NCBI RefSeq assembly: GCF_014205635.1
Contig: NZ_JACIIV010000018.1
Location: 1 to 64,000 of the forward strand
Source of the DNA: Polymorphobacter multimanifer
GTDB lineage: Bacteria; Pseudomonadota; Alphaproteobacteria; Sphingomonadales; Sphingomonadaceae
DNA length: 64,000 nucleotides
Direction: 5' to 3'
Position 1 is the stretch's first letter. The number at the start of each line of letters is the position of its first letter. A program made the position numbers and the translations under genes. The notes under the pieces are model-generated. The model had not been told where the DNA came from and searched no databases. It saw nothing but the letters and a program-made list of their open reading frames with translations. Below, piece after piece: positions 1 to 6,828 of the stretch.

Positions 1-39
1 CTCAGGCTTCGTAAGCTGCTCAAGTTCCTCGCGATTCAT
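1..39 (-). CDS. N-terminus of a divergent gene, partial
   Basis: An ATG on the minus strand opens a frame that runs off the left edge after 13 residues (MNREELEQLTKPE). It is transcribed away from the PYP gene and shares a 39-bp gap with it. The start resembles the first residues of some IS66-type transposases (MNREEL-like), but thirteen residues cannot establish that, and no clear Shine-Dalgarno sequence precedes it. It could be any gene or a chance frame. Confidence 0.25.
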   Translation of the reverse strand, partial: MNREELEQLTKPE

Positions 40-78
40 GGATAGTGTGAATCATAGACGCGACCCCTTGGCAAGGGG

Positions 79-411
79 GTGGGTAATTACATCGATGCCT
101 TGCCCTATGGTGTCATCGGCCTTGGCCCGGATGGGACAGCCCAAACCTACAACGCCACCGAGTCTGCGTTGGCAGGATTGCCGAAGTCGAGAGTGTTGGG
201 CGTTCATTTTTTCGACCACATCGCCCAGTGCATGAACAATTTCATGGTCGCGCAACGCTTCGAGGACGAGCCCGAACTCGATGCTACGATCGACTTCGTG
301 CTGACGCTGCGCATGCGTCCGACGCCGGTGAAGTTGCGGCTGCTGCAGTCGCTTCCCATCACGCGGCACTATATCCTGGTGGAGCGGACTGTGTCGGCCG
401 GCCGTGCTTGA
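79..411 (+). CDS. Photoactive yellow protein (PYP) homologue, PAS-fold blue-light sensor
   Basis: The 110-residue product aligns along its whole length with the PAS core of Halorhodospira PYP. The cysteine that binds the p-coumaric acid chromophore (PYP Cys69) is present as Cys51 in IAQC, the hydrogen-bonding Tyr42 and Glu46 appear as Tyr24 and Glu28 in TYNATE, and Met100 as Met79 in LRMRPTPVKL. PYP Thr50 and Arg52 are replaced by Ala32 and Leu34, which would be expected to shift colour or photocycle. The roughly 25-residue N-terminal cap of classical PYP is missing: a TAG at 55-57 limits the frame, and GTG at 79 is the only plausible start. The stop overlaps the start of the diguanylate cyclase, so the two are probably co-translated partners. 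No chromophore-synthesis genes (tyrosine ammonia lyase, coumarate ligase) lie in the window. The family assignment rests on residue alignment from memory. Confidence 0.8.
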   Translation: MGNYIDALPYGVIGLGPDGTAQTYNATESALAGLPKSRVLGVHFFDHIAQCMNNFMVAQRFEDEPELDATIDFVLTLRMRPTPVKLRLLQSLPITRHYILVERTVSAGRA

Positions 412-1759
412 CCAATGCGAATCTGAACTCGGGGATGCACTGGAATTTCTGTACGCCTGTCCGGTCGGGCTGGTGAGAACGTCGTCGAATGGCGACATTC
501 TGATGGTAAACCCGATGGCGATGAAGCTGTTGCTGCCGATTGCAGCAGGCGGCATCGTGACCAATCTGTTCGATGTGCTCTTCCGCTACTCGAACGAACT
601 GCGCACCATTGTAGATCGTTTCACGCCCTCACAGGGCAATATGTGCGAGAACCATCGGATCTTTGTCCACGCTGCCGGCAAGAACGGCGTTGTCGATCCG
701 CTCGTGCTGGCCTGCACGCTGGTCAAGCTCAATGATTGCCGAATGGTTGCGGCACTCTCCGATGTGTCGCAGCAAGTTGTTCAGGAGCGGCGTCTCAGGC
801 AGGCCGAAACCTGGTTCGCGACACTGCTCGATAATGTGAATGACTTTGCAGTGATATCGCTCGACCGCCATGGCAATATCGATGGGGTCAACGCCGCTGC
901 CGCGGTGCTGACCGGGTTCAGCCAAAACGCAATGATCGGCCAGTCGCTGGACGATTTTGATCCGCCCGAGCGTGGATCGGCGTCGTACACTGCGCTGGAG
1001 CAAATGGCGATCGCACAGCGTGATGGTTGGCATCTCGACGAGGGTTGGCGCCAACGCGATGACGGCCAGCGCTATTGGTGCCAGCGGCTGGTCGCTGCGC
1101 GCAGCGAAGACGTGGTTGCCAGTACGCGCGTGATTTCGGGATACACGGTTGTTCTTCGCGACGTCACCCGCGGCGAGTCGGACAGCACCAAGCTGAAGGA
1201 ACTCTTGACCACCGATCATCTCACAGGCGCCTGCAATCGCGCGCATTTCTTCGATCTTGCCGAGCGACAGCGCCTGCGCCTCAGCCTCCAGGGCCAACCG
1301 CTGGCATTCGTCCTTATCGACATCGACCATTTCAAGGATATCAACGACCAGTACGGCCACGCTGGCGGCGATCTCGCCTTGCAGTCGGTGACGAACCTTT
1401 GCCGTACGTTGCTTCGCACGAACGATATCTTCGCGCGAATTGGCGGCGAGGAGTTCGTCGTCCTGTTGCCTGCAATCGATCTCGAGGCCGCAATAGCGAC
1501 CGCCGAGCGATTGAGAATTGCCATCGCCGCCATGCCGCTGCATCTGGCCGACGACGTTGTTCATATCACCGCCAGTTTCGGCTGCGCCGTGCTGAGCAAC
1601 AGCGCTGAAACACTGGGCGGTGTGCTTGAAGTCGCCGACCAGTGCCTTTACGCCGCCAAGCATGGCGGCCGAAATCGCGTTGAGCCCGCCAGCATATTTG
1701 TGGAATGTCCTGCACTCGAGGACAGCAATGGTGTCCAAATTCCGTTGGCAAAACTGTAA
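404..1759 (+). CDS. PAS-PAS-GGDEF diguanylate cyclase
   Basis: The 451-residue product has an N-terminal PAS-like segment (about 10-125), a second PAS domain (about 130-255, ending in the VLRDVT motif) and a GGDEF domain (about 262-430). The active-site motif is intact as GGEEF (347-351), with DIDHFKDIND metal and substrate elements upstream, so synthesis of c-di-GMP from two GTP is expected. An inhibitory I-site RxxD (Arg338-Asp341) lies five residues before the GGEEF, as in product-inhibited enzymes. There is no transmembrane segment, so it should be cytoplasmic. The GTG start overlaps the last 8 bp of the PYP gene, and this is the basis for inferring light control of this cyclase. The role of the first PAS domain (PYP docking or another ligand) is not visible. 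Confidence 0.9.
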   Translation: MLDQCESELGDALEFLYACPVGLVRTSSNGDILMVNPMAMKLLLPIAAGGIVTNLFDVLFRYSNELRTIVDRFTPSQGNMCENHRIFVHAAGKNGVVDPLVLACTLVKLNDCRMVAALSDVSQQVVQERRLRQAETWFATLLDNVNDFAVISLDRHGNIDGVNAAAAVLTGFSQNAMIGQSLDDFDPPERGSASYTALEQMAIAQRDGWHLDEGWRQRDDGQRYWCQRLVAARSEDVVASTRVISGYTVVLRDVTRGESDSTKLKELLTTDHLTGACNRAHFFDLAERQRLRLSLQGQPLAFVLIDIDHFKDINDQYGHAGGDLALQSVTNLCRTLLRTNDIFARIGGEEFVVLLPAIDLEAAIATAERLRIAIAAMPLHLADDVVHITASFGCAVLSNSAETLGGVLEVADQCLYAAKHGGRNRVEPASIFVECPALEDSNGVQIPLAKL

Positions 1760-2007
1760 CTGAACTTTGGCACTTGATGACCTGACGCCTTGCTTTGATC
1801 CAGCGGGGGTCAGAGCCAAGCGGAAGTTGATGCGCATCGGCGCGCTTGTCGATATGAAAGCGCCGACCGGCGAGGCGATCAGTCTTCGCCACTCGATCAC
1901 ATCCGGCGTCAGCCACGGCTTTGCCGCGGCGCTGCTGCTCGAGGCCAACCAAAAGCCCCGTTGCACCCCATCCCCAACCCCGCTAATGCAGCGCGTCCGG
2001 TGCGCGT

Positions 2008-2083
2008 GGGGCAGTAGCTCAGATGGGAGAGCGCAGCAATCGCACTGCTGAGGTCAGGGGTTCGATCCCCCTCTGCTCCACCA
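2008..2083 (+). tRNA. tRNA-Ala (anticodon CGC), phage attachment target
   Basis: A full cloverleaf can be drawn: acceptor GGGGCAG pairs with CTGCTCC, D stem GCTC/GAGC, anticodon stem CAGCA/TGCTG with loop ATCGCAC (anticodon CGC at 2041-2043), T stem AGGGG/CCCCT around TTCGATC, discriminator A and encoded CCA. The last 49 bases are duplicated at the far end of the prophage, so this copy is the one that remains functional in the lysogen. Confidence 0.95.
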
Positions 2084-2088
2084 CGCAT
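2035..2088 (+). repeat. attL core, 54-bp direct repeat
   Basis: From AGCAATCGCACT in the anticodon arm of the tRNA to CACGCAT just past the CCA end, this sequence is identical to 39846-39899 at a constant offset of 37811 bp. The bases on both sides differ between copies. Integration into the 3' half of a tRNA, with the gene reconstituted by the phage copy, is typical of tyrosine integrases. Confidence 0.93.
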
Positions 2089-2110
2089 TTTGCGTTGAAA
2101 TCGTTGGGGT

Positions 2111-3556
2111 TCATTGGCCGGCTGCGGCGGGGCGTGGGGGCAAATGGATGATTTTGGGACCGAACTGGGACCGACGGTGAGAATTTGTCAGGGCGTCAAT
2201 GTTGCTCCAGTAGGTTTCAACGGCTTCGATAAACTCACGGAGGTATTCGGGGCGGAGGTGAGTGTAGTTGGCGCCGCTGCCCTGCTCGGTGCTGTGGCCG
2301 CTGGCCTTGTCGATCTGGGCTTGCGGGACGCCCATGGTCTGCATGTAGGTATGGCAGGTGTGCCGGAAGGTGTTGGGCGTGCCGATGGCGCGCCACTGGG
2401 GTTCGGGATCCGGGATGCGTCCGTTCTGGCGCTTGGTAAAGACGCGGTGCAGCTGGTTGCCATCGGCATCGAGGAGAGGCTCGACCAGGCGGAGCGACGG
2501 GTGGGCCTTGGCGGCGGAGATGATGGTGGAGCTGAGCGCGTTACCGATATCGAACGTGGGGCGCTCGAAGAACTCGGCGACGGTTTCGACCTTCCAGCGC
2601 TTTTCGGCGATCGGCACGCGGTATTTGATCAGCTTGCCCTTTCGGCCTTCCAGCCAGGCATTGAGGCTGGGCGCGATGGGGACGGTGCTGCGGCGCTTGC
2701 GGGTCTGGCGATCCCCGGGAACGAGCCACTGGATGCGCTTGCCGTGGCGTTGGGTATCGAGATCGCATTCGAGAATGGCATTCGTGCGGGCGTGGGTGCT
2801 CAGGCTGGTGATGGCGAACAGATGGACGTGGTGGCGCTCGGGCATCGACCATGCCGCCTCGAGGATGGCGGCCACCTGCTCCGGGGACCATTCGAGCTGG
2901 CGGGGGCCGCTGCACTGTGATTCCGGCACGCCCTTGATGTAGGGCGCGCTGGTAATGAGCCCGCCCTTCCATGCCCAGTTGATACCGCCGCGGATGGTGG
3001 CGAGTTTGCGATTGATCGTCTCTCCGACGTTGCCCTGCTGGCGCAGCCAGTGGATGAACCTGTCAACAACCTTGGGCGTGATATCGGCGACGGTGACCAG
3101 CGCCGGCAGCGCGCCGGCGCGGCGCTGCTCGGCCATGAACAGTTCGAAATGCTGGACGGCGATCGCGTCTTTTTCCGGATAGCGCAGGCCGGCGCAATGC
3201 TCCGAAAGGTAGCTTGTCAGGATGGCAGAGAGACCAGCTTCGGCCGGGGCCTGTGCGGCTTCGGGTCGGGCGAAGGCGGCGTAATGTGCCGCGAGCGCCT
3301 GCTTTGCCTCGATCGGAGGGTCAACGCCCTCGCCTGCTCCAACGCCTGTGCTGACGCGGCGTCTTGTACCTGCTCGCGGGTCGTACCAGGCCACGACATA
3401 TTGCTGCCGGTCTGGGCGCCATTCGAGGAAATAGGGATCGATCCGGTGGCGGCGGGCGGCGGCAGCGCGGGCGCTGTCTGTGACTGGGGTGGTAACGTGG
3501 TTTCGGGGGGGAACAAGGGCAAGTGTGGGCTGTCCGGGGTGGTGTTTGCGAGGCAT
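2111..3556 (-). CDS. int: Phage tyrosine integrase
   Basis: The 481-residue site-specific recombinase would integrate and excise the prophage at tRNA-Ala. The C-terminal catalytic domain shows the first active-site Arg in STHARTNAIL, the FRHTCH motif (Arg-x-x-His), a later GHS histidine and the tyrosine nucleophile in ANYTHL. The N-terminal part has an Arg-rich stretch followed by a SAM-like core-binding region (about 110-190). It is the last gene of the leftward operon and ends 22 bp inside the attL core. The ATG at 3556 has a GAGGAG about 11 bp upstream. Its first 113 codons overlap another minus-strand frame (3217-3717), so the true N-terminus could be shorter. Confidence 0.93.
   Translation of the reverse strand: MPRKHHPGQPTLALVPPRNHVTTPVTDSARAAAARRHRIDPYFLEWRPDRQQYVVAWYDPRAGTRRRVSTGVGAGEGVDPPIEAKQALAAHYAAFARPEAAQAPAEAGLSAILTSYLSEHCAGLRYPEKDAIAVQHFELFMAEQRRAGALPALVTVADITPKVVDRFIHWLRQQGNVGETINRKLATIRGGINWAWKGGLITSAPYIKGVPESQCSGPRQLEWSPEQVAAILEAAWSMPERHHVHLFAITSLSTHARTNAILECDLDTQRHGKRIQWLVPGDRQTRKRRSTVPIAPSLNAWLEGRKGKLIKYRVPIAEKRWKVETVAEFFERPTFDIGNALSSTIISAAKAHPSLRLVEPLLDADGNQLHRVFTKRQNGRIPDPEPQWRAIGTPNTFRHTCHTYMQTMGVPQAQIDKASGHSTEQGSGANYTHLRPEYLREFIEAVETYWSNIDALTNSHRRSQFGPKIIHLPPRPAAAGQ
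2154..2174. repeat. Candidate integrase arm-type site, left
   Basis: Two TGGGACCGA units separated by AC occur here, inside the last codons of the integrase gene and 66 bp from the attL core. The same 21-bp block is found at 39732-39752, 94 bp from the attR core. A paired short tandem motif just inside both phage ends is what arm-type binding sites of lambda-class integrases look like; binding is inferred. Confidence 0.55.
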
Positions 3557-3717
3557 TGGCGAGTGGTCTCCTCGGCGATCAGACGGCCGAACAGGGCTTG
3601 GACTTCGGGATGCTGCGCCAGGGCGCGGGCGTGGGCAAGATCAAGATGCAGCCGCACGCCTTTGACGGCGGCGGCGCGGGCGCGGGTGGTGATGTCATGG
3701 AAGGGGGTGGCGGTCAT
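3217..3717 (-). CDS. Hypothetical phage protein overlapping int
   Basis: The first 60 or so of 166 residues (starting MTATPFHDITTRARAAAVKG, with an amphipathic stretch around LDLAHARALAQHPEVQALFG) look like a real small protein. The remainder, from about residue 70, is Pro/Ser/Arg-rich and lies over the start of the integrase in another frame, so it may be only a shadow. Position just ahead of int would suit an excisionase or directionality factor, but no helix-turn-helix is recognisable. Not identified. Confidence 0.45.
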   Translation of the reverse strand: MTATPFHDITTRARAAAVKGVRLHLDLAHARALAQHPEVQALFGRLIAEETTRQCLANTTPDSPHLPLFPPETTLPPQSQTAPALPPPAATGSIPISSNGAQTGSNMSWPGTTREQVQDAASAQALEQARALTLRSRQSRRSRHITPPSPDPKPHRPRPKLVSLPS

Positions 3718-3812
3718 GCTTCGCCCTGAATTTGGAAAAATTTATAGGGGGCACCGAAGGCGGCGCGGGAAAAGGCGAAGCCGAATTTTCGCGCCGCTTG
3801 GGGAACGCTCAA

Positions 3813-4268
3813 TCAGCCATAGCCATAGCCAGAGCCATCGCCATAGCCATAGCCAGAGCCATCGCCAGAGCCAGAGCCATAGCCATCGCGAGAGCCATCG
3901 CCAGAGCCATAGCCAGAGCCATCGCCAGAGCCAGAGCCATAGCCATCGCGAGAGCCATCGCCAGAGCCATAGCCAGAGCCATCGCCAGAGCCATCGCGAG
4001 AGCCAGAGCCATAGCCATCGCCATAGCCAGAGCCATCGCGAGAGCCATCGCCAGAGCCATAGCCAGAGCCAGAGCCATCGCCAGAGCCATCGCGAGAGCC
4101 ATAGCCAGAGCCATCGCCAGAGCCATAGCCAGAGCCCTCGCCATAGCCATAGCCATCGCCAGAGCCATCGCGAGAGCCAGAGCCATAGCCAGAGCCATCG
4201 CGAGAGCCATAGCCAGAGCCATAGCCATCGCCAGACATGGCCGTGCCCGTGGTTACATATTCGGCCAT
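3813..4268 (-). CDS. Gly-(Ser/Asp/Tyr) dipeptide-repeat protein
   Basis: A 151-residue frame starts MAEYVTTGTAMSGDGYG and continues as alternating glycine with Ser, Asp or Tyr, with occasional Arg-Asp, to its stop. Its ATG overlaps the end of the upstream DUF6948-like gene by 16 bp. From memory, proteins of that family can end in similar Gly-Xaa tails, so this may be a C-terminal extension split off by a frameshift, or a separately initiated product. No enzyme or fold can be inferred; such tails are usually disordered. Repeat length is likely unstable by slippage. Confidence 0.45.
   Translation of the reverse strand: MAEYVTTGTAMSGDGYGSGYGSRDGSGYGSGSRDGSGDGYGYGEGSGYGSGDGSGYGSRDGSGDGSGSGYGSGDGSRDGSGYGDGYGSGSRDGSGDGSGYGSGDGSRDGYGSGSGDGSGYGSGDGSRDGYGSGSGDGSGYGYGDGSGYGYG
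3815..4235. repeat. Hexanucleotide tandem repeat, about 70 copies
   Basis: A 6-bp unit of form GC(C/G)A(T/G)(A/C) runs without interruption for 421 bp, mostly GCCATA, GCCATC, GCCAGA and GCGAGA. A higher-order 60-bp period is visible: 3853-3900 is repeated almost exactly as 3913-3960. Because the unit is two codons long, several frames on both strands are open; only the minus-strand Gly-Ser/Asp/Tyr frame has gene context. Confidence 0.97.
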
Positions 4269-4561
4269 GTCGCGCTCTCGATGCTGGTGACGGCTTCGGG
4301 GGTGCAGTCGATGATTTCGACCGCTTCGGTCAGGGTGATCGAGACGGGTCCGGCAACGGTGCTGCGGGACACGTCCAGGCCAGAAGTCGCCAAGCCGCTG
4401 CAGGAATTGGCGCCATACCAGCGCCAGATGCGGCGGCTGCGGACGAGATCGACATCCTTGCCGTCGCGCCGGGCCAGATAGCCGAAATGCACGCCGGCCG
4501 AATAGGTGCGCACGATGACCGGCTTGAGGTCATCAGGGGTGGCTGTGGGTTTGTCTGTCAT
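4253..4561 (-). CDS. Small phage protein, DUF6948-like
   Basis: The 102-residue product has the recognisable core KPVIVRTYSAGVHFGYLARR, then RRIWRWYGA and a LTEAVEIIDCTPEAV ending, a pattern I associate with a family of unknown function in many phage early regions (DUF6948, name given with reserve). It is likely a compact beta-rich protein with no membrane segment or catalytic motif. It overlaps the next upstream gene by 29 bp and the glycine-repeat frame downstream by 16 bp. Confidence 0.7.
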   Translation of the reverse strand: MTDKPTATPDDLKPVIVRTYSAGVHFGYLARRDGKDVDLVRSRRIWRWYGANSCSGLATSGLDVSRSTVAGPVSITLTEAVEIIDCTPEAVTSIESATWPNM

Positions 4562-4862
4562 GCTCGTTCCTCGATCTTGCCAGCGTCTTGCCCGCCGCTG
4601 GCTTACGGGTAGTTATGGCTGCGGCTTGTTGCTCGTCGGCGCGGGCGCAGGCTTCGCGGAGATCGTTGGAGATCACCGCTTGCAGGAAATGGCCGGTGGG
4701 GATGCCCTTGACGATGTAGCGAACCAGGCCGCCGCGCAGGCGCTCGGGTATGGTGCTCATGTTGGCGGCGGCGAGCTGCTCGGCCCGGCCGCGCTGGGCG
4801 GGGTTGAGGGTCTCGAGTTTGAGCCAGTGCTCGGTGCAGAAGGCTTGGAGCCGGGCGCTCAT
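4533..4862 (-). CDS. Conserved hypothetical phage protein
   Basis: The 109-residue product starts MSARLQAFCTEHWLKLETLN. The central LRGGLVRYIVKGIPTGHFL..VISNDLREACARAD segment is a pattern I have seen in small phage proteins of alphaproteobacteria, with no known function. The ATG at 4862 is chosen because its TGATG overlap with the preceding zinc-motif gene implies coupling; the open frame continues further upstream only as Arg-rich shadow. The basic C-terminal tail overlaps the next gene. Confidence 0.65.
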   Translation of the reverse strand: MSARLQAFCTEHWLKLETLNPAQRGRAEQLAAANMSTIPERLRGGLVRYIVKGIPTGHFLQAVISNDLREACARADEQQAAAITTRKPAAGKTLARSRNEHDRQTHSHP

Positions 4863-5107
4863 CGTGTAGTTCCCACGCCGTCGCACTGGCTGCAGGTGAG
4901 ATAGCCGAGGCCATCGTAGTAACCGCCTTCGCCCTCGCACTGCGGGCATGGCTGATTGGCGGGGACTGAGACGGGCGGCGGGCTGGCGATGGCCAGTTGC
5001 AGGATGCGGCCACGCCACTCGATCTCGATGTACCTGCCCTCCGCCTCGCCCGCGTCCGTGCAGAACGTAATGCCGCCGCGGCGGATGGTGGGAAGCCAGC
5101 GGCTCAC
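4859..5107 (-). CDS. DnaJ-type zinc-finger small protein
   Basis: The 82-residue protein carries two CxxCxGxG-like motifs near the C-terminus (CPQCEGEGG and CSQCDGVG), the zinc-binding pattern of the DnaJ cysteine-rich domain, so it probably folds around one zinc ion. The N-terminal half is a short beta-rich region. The GTG at 5105-5107 overlaps the TGA of the upstream gene. A role in binding nucleic acid or a host chaperone is possible but not shown. Confidence 0.65.
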   Translation of the reverse strand: MSRWLPTIRRGGITFCTDAGEAEGRYIEIEWRGRILQLAIASPPPVSVPANQPCPQCEGEGGYYDGLGYLTCSQCDGVGTTR

Positions 5108-5376
5108 TTTTCCGCCTCCGCCGCGTTGAGCGCGTGGATGATCATCGCGGCGGCTTGACGGGCGGTGAGCCGCCATTCGCCGCCAATGGCAGCCTGAGCC
5201 GATGCGCCGGACGCCAGAAACCCAGCGGTGTGCAGCAGCTCATGCGCGGCCAATGGCGTCCCAGAAGCGGTGCGGCTCTCCACCAGATCGAGCACGCTGT
5301 GCTCGCCCTCGGTGACGCACTGGCGAAGATCGGTGGCGGCGAAGTCGGCGGGGGTGATGACGTGGTGATCACTCAT
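5104..5376 (-). CDS. Hypothetical phage protein
   Basis: The 90-residue protein starts MSDHHVITPADFAATDLRQC and ends with an alanine-rich helix (QAAAMIIHALNAAEAEK). It has no recognised domain, signal or membrane segment. Start and stop overlap both neighbours by 4 bp, so it belongs to the leftward early operon. Function unknown. Confidence 0.6.
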   Translation of the reverse strand: MSDHHVITPADFAATDLRQCVTEGEHSVLDLVESRTASGTPLAAHELLHTAGFLASGASAQAAIGGEWRLTARQAAAMIIHALNAAEAEK

Positions 5377-5858
5377 CCGGCCATCCTTTCGGCATCCGGC
5401 CAGGTCCACAGGCCCTGCGCTCCCTTCATCGAGAAGGGGTGCTCCCAGCGCTCGATGTCCTGCATAGGCCAGCCCCAATTCGAGTGCATGTCCCGGTCGC
5501 TATCGTTGGCCCGGTTCAAGCCGAACTCGGCGGAGATCTCCGTGCCAAGCCGGGCGACGCCGACGATGGCGGTGCCCAGACCGGCGGCAAGCGGCAACTC
5601 GGTGCCGTTCATCCAGTCGCGCAAAAGCGGCAGCGCCAGATCCGGCTTAAGGCAAGTGTGCGCGGCGAAGCGCCCGCCGGCCTCGAGTAGCCGCACGAGC
5701 TGGTGCACCTCGCGCGTGTCCACCTCGCGCGCAGCGGCGTGCACCACCAGGCGCTGCCCCACCAGCGAGGACGGCGGGCGCCATCCCCGGAACTCGAAGG
5801 GCTTGGCGCCGATGATGATGAGGCTCGCCCAGGGCTGGAAGATGGTGAGGGCTTTCAT
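5373..5858 (-). CDS. ASCH-domain protein
   Basis: The 161-residue protein begins MKALTIFQPWASLIIIGAK, followed by FEFRGW and RLVVHAAAR. This is the hallmark of the ASC-1 homology (ASCH) fold, a PUA-like beta barrel that binds RNA or modified nucleotides, or acts on them in some families. The TIxQPWAxLI..G.K signature is intact. The C-terminal part includes WGWPMQDIERWEHPF, where substrate-side residues usually lie. Phage ASCH proteins are common but their substrates are mostly unknown. The ATG overlaps the preceding stop by one base. Confidence 0.85.
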   Translation of the reverse strand: MKALTIFQPWASLIIIGAKPFEFRGWRPPSSLVGQRLVVHAAAREVDTREVHQLVRLLEAGGRFAAHTCLKPDLALPLLRDWMNGTELPLAAGLGTAIVGVARLGTEISAEFGLNRANDSDRDMHSNWGWPMQDIERWEHPFSMKGAQGLWTWPDAERMAG

Positions 5859-6094
5859 CAGACCTCGCCCATTTCGATGCAGTGGCCGAGCTCCTGGGCG
5901 GCGTCGATCAGCCGGGCCGAGGCTTCGATCAGCTTGGCGCGAACGGCATGCAGCGGCGCATCGTCGGCAACGGCGTTGGCTTGCCGGACGAGCACGGACG
6001 CATCCTCGATCTGGTCTTGCCACGTCTGGTGGTTCGACCATTCGCTCTGATGCTCTTCCAGATGCTGGACGATTTCGAGGATGGCGAAGCTCAT
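5858..6094 (-). CDS. Hypothetical helical phage protein
   Basis: The 78-residue protein (MSFAILEIVQHLEEHQSEWS...) appears wholly alpha-helical, with heptad-like spacing and a C-terminal helix ending GHCIEMGEV. No family recognised. It overlaps both neighbours by 1-4 bp. Confidence 0.6.
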   Translation of the reverse strand: MSFAILEIVQHLEEHQSEWSNHQTWQDQIEDASVLVRQANAVADDAPLHAVRAKLIEASARLIDAAQELGHCIEMGEV

Positions 6095-6339
6095 TGCAGC
6101 CCCGCCGGCACGTCTTCGCGCAGGGTCTTTGCCTGCTGCCGCACCAGGTGCACGAAGGCATCCACCTTCGAGAGCGGCATGATGAGGATCTGCGTCAACT
6201 GCGGATCCCGAGTGTTCACCGCGATCGCCAGGGCGGGCTCGGGTCCGTTGCACTCCGGGGGCACGATGCCCACACCATAATCCAGCGACCAGCCACCCTT
6301 TCGCAGCGTCGCCATGCCGAACTTAACGCCTTCCAGCAT
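6091..6339 (-). CDS. Hypothetical phage protein
   Basis: The 82-residue protein starts MLEGVKFGMATLRKGGWSLD and is predicted beta strands followed by a C-terminal helix (VDAFVHLVRQQAKTLRED). No family recognised. Its start lies within the 3' end of the upstream gene (17-bp overlap) and its stop overlaps the next ATG by 4 bp. Confidence 0.6.
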   Translation of the reverse strand: MLEGVKFGMATLRKGGWSLDYGVGIVPPECNGPEPALAIAVNTRDPQLTQILIMPLSKVDAFVHLVRQQAKTLREDVPAGLQ

Positions 6340-6640
6340 AGGTGTTCTCCTCGATCGACGGCAGGCTGAGAGCGATGCCGTGTTTGCAGTAGAGCCGGCT
6401 GCGGCCCTTGCCGGTGATGGGGCGGATGGGCAGGCCCATCACATGCGGGGGGCGAGCCGGGTCGCGCTTCGGGAGCGGCAGGATCTCGGCGGCAGCGGCA
6501 TCGGCGGCGGTGAGGTACACCGATTTCGGCACCAGCTTTCGCGCGCGGGCGCGGCTCACCGCGGCTTCCACATTGCGCACCAGCGCCTCGCGGGCCGGAG
6601 TGGGCGACAGCGCCAGCGGGCTTGGGAACGGACTGCTCAT
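6323..6640 (-). CDS. Hypothetical phage protein
   Basis: The 105-residue protein starts MSSPFPSPLALSPTPAREAL. An N-terminal basic helix (NVEAAVSRARARKLVPKSVY) is followed by a conserved-looking segment with RPPHVMGLPIRPITGKG. No domain recognised and no membrane segment. ATG at 6640 overlaps the previous stop by one base. Confidence 0.55.
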   Translation of the reverse strand: MSSPFPSPLALSPTPAREALVRNVEAAVSRARARKLVPKSVYLTAADAAAAEILPLPKRDPARPPHVMGLPIRPITGKGRSRLYCKHGIALSLPSIEENTYAGRR

Positions 6641-6828
6641 CAGGCCAGACCGCTGCCGGAGCGGACAATCAGCGCCACCATGAGCAGCGTGGCGCCGAAG
6701 CCGGCCCAACTGAGCCGGGCGCCCCAGCGGGTGGAGACGATGCCGCCAACGCTCAAGCCCACCGCCAACACGCCGGCGGCGAGCGGAGCGAACCAGAGCG
6801 GCGCCTGTGCAAGGGTGTGGGCGACCAT
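6640..6828 (-). CDS. Small two-helix membrane protein
   Basis: The 62-residue protein has hydrophobic stretches around residues 9-31 (PLWFAPLAAGVLAVGLSVGG) and 40-58 (LSWAGFGATLLMVALIV), consistent with a helical hairpin in the inner membrane. It is coupled to the GapR-like gene by a one-base overlap. Small early phage membrane proteins can act in superinfection exclusion or host take-over, but nothing in the sequence specifies this. Confidence 0.55.
   Translation of the reverse strand: MVAHTLAQAPLWFAPLAAGVLAVGLSVGGIVSTRWGARLSWAGFGATLLMVALIVRSGSGLA

Noticed and set aside
1566-1952. Minus-strand frame between the cyclase and the tRNA
   Set aside because: Mostly antisense to the GGDEF gene, with no recognisable protein features; the 1760-2007 spacer appears non-coding.
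3815-4235. Possible CRISPR array
   Set aside because: The repeat is a continuous hexamer tract without spacers, and no cas genes are present.
3050-4612. Long plus-strand frames rich in Ser-His or Ala-Ile-Arg across the repeat
   Set aside because: They arise from the two-codon repeat unit, start in the antisense of int or in spacer sequence, and run against the operon.
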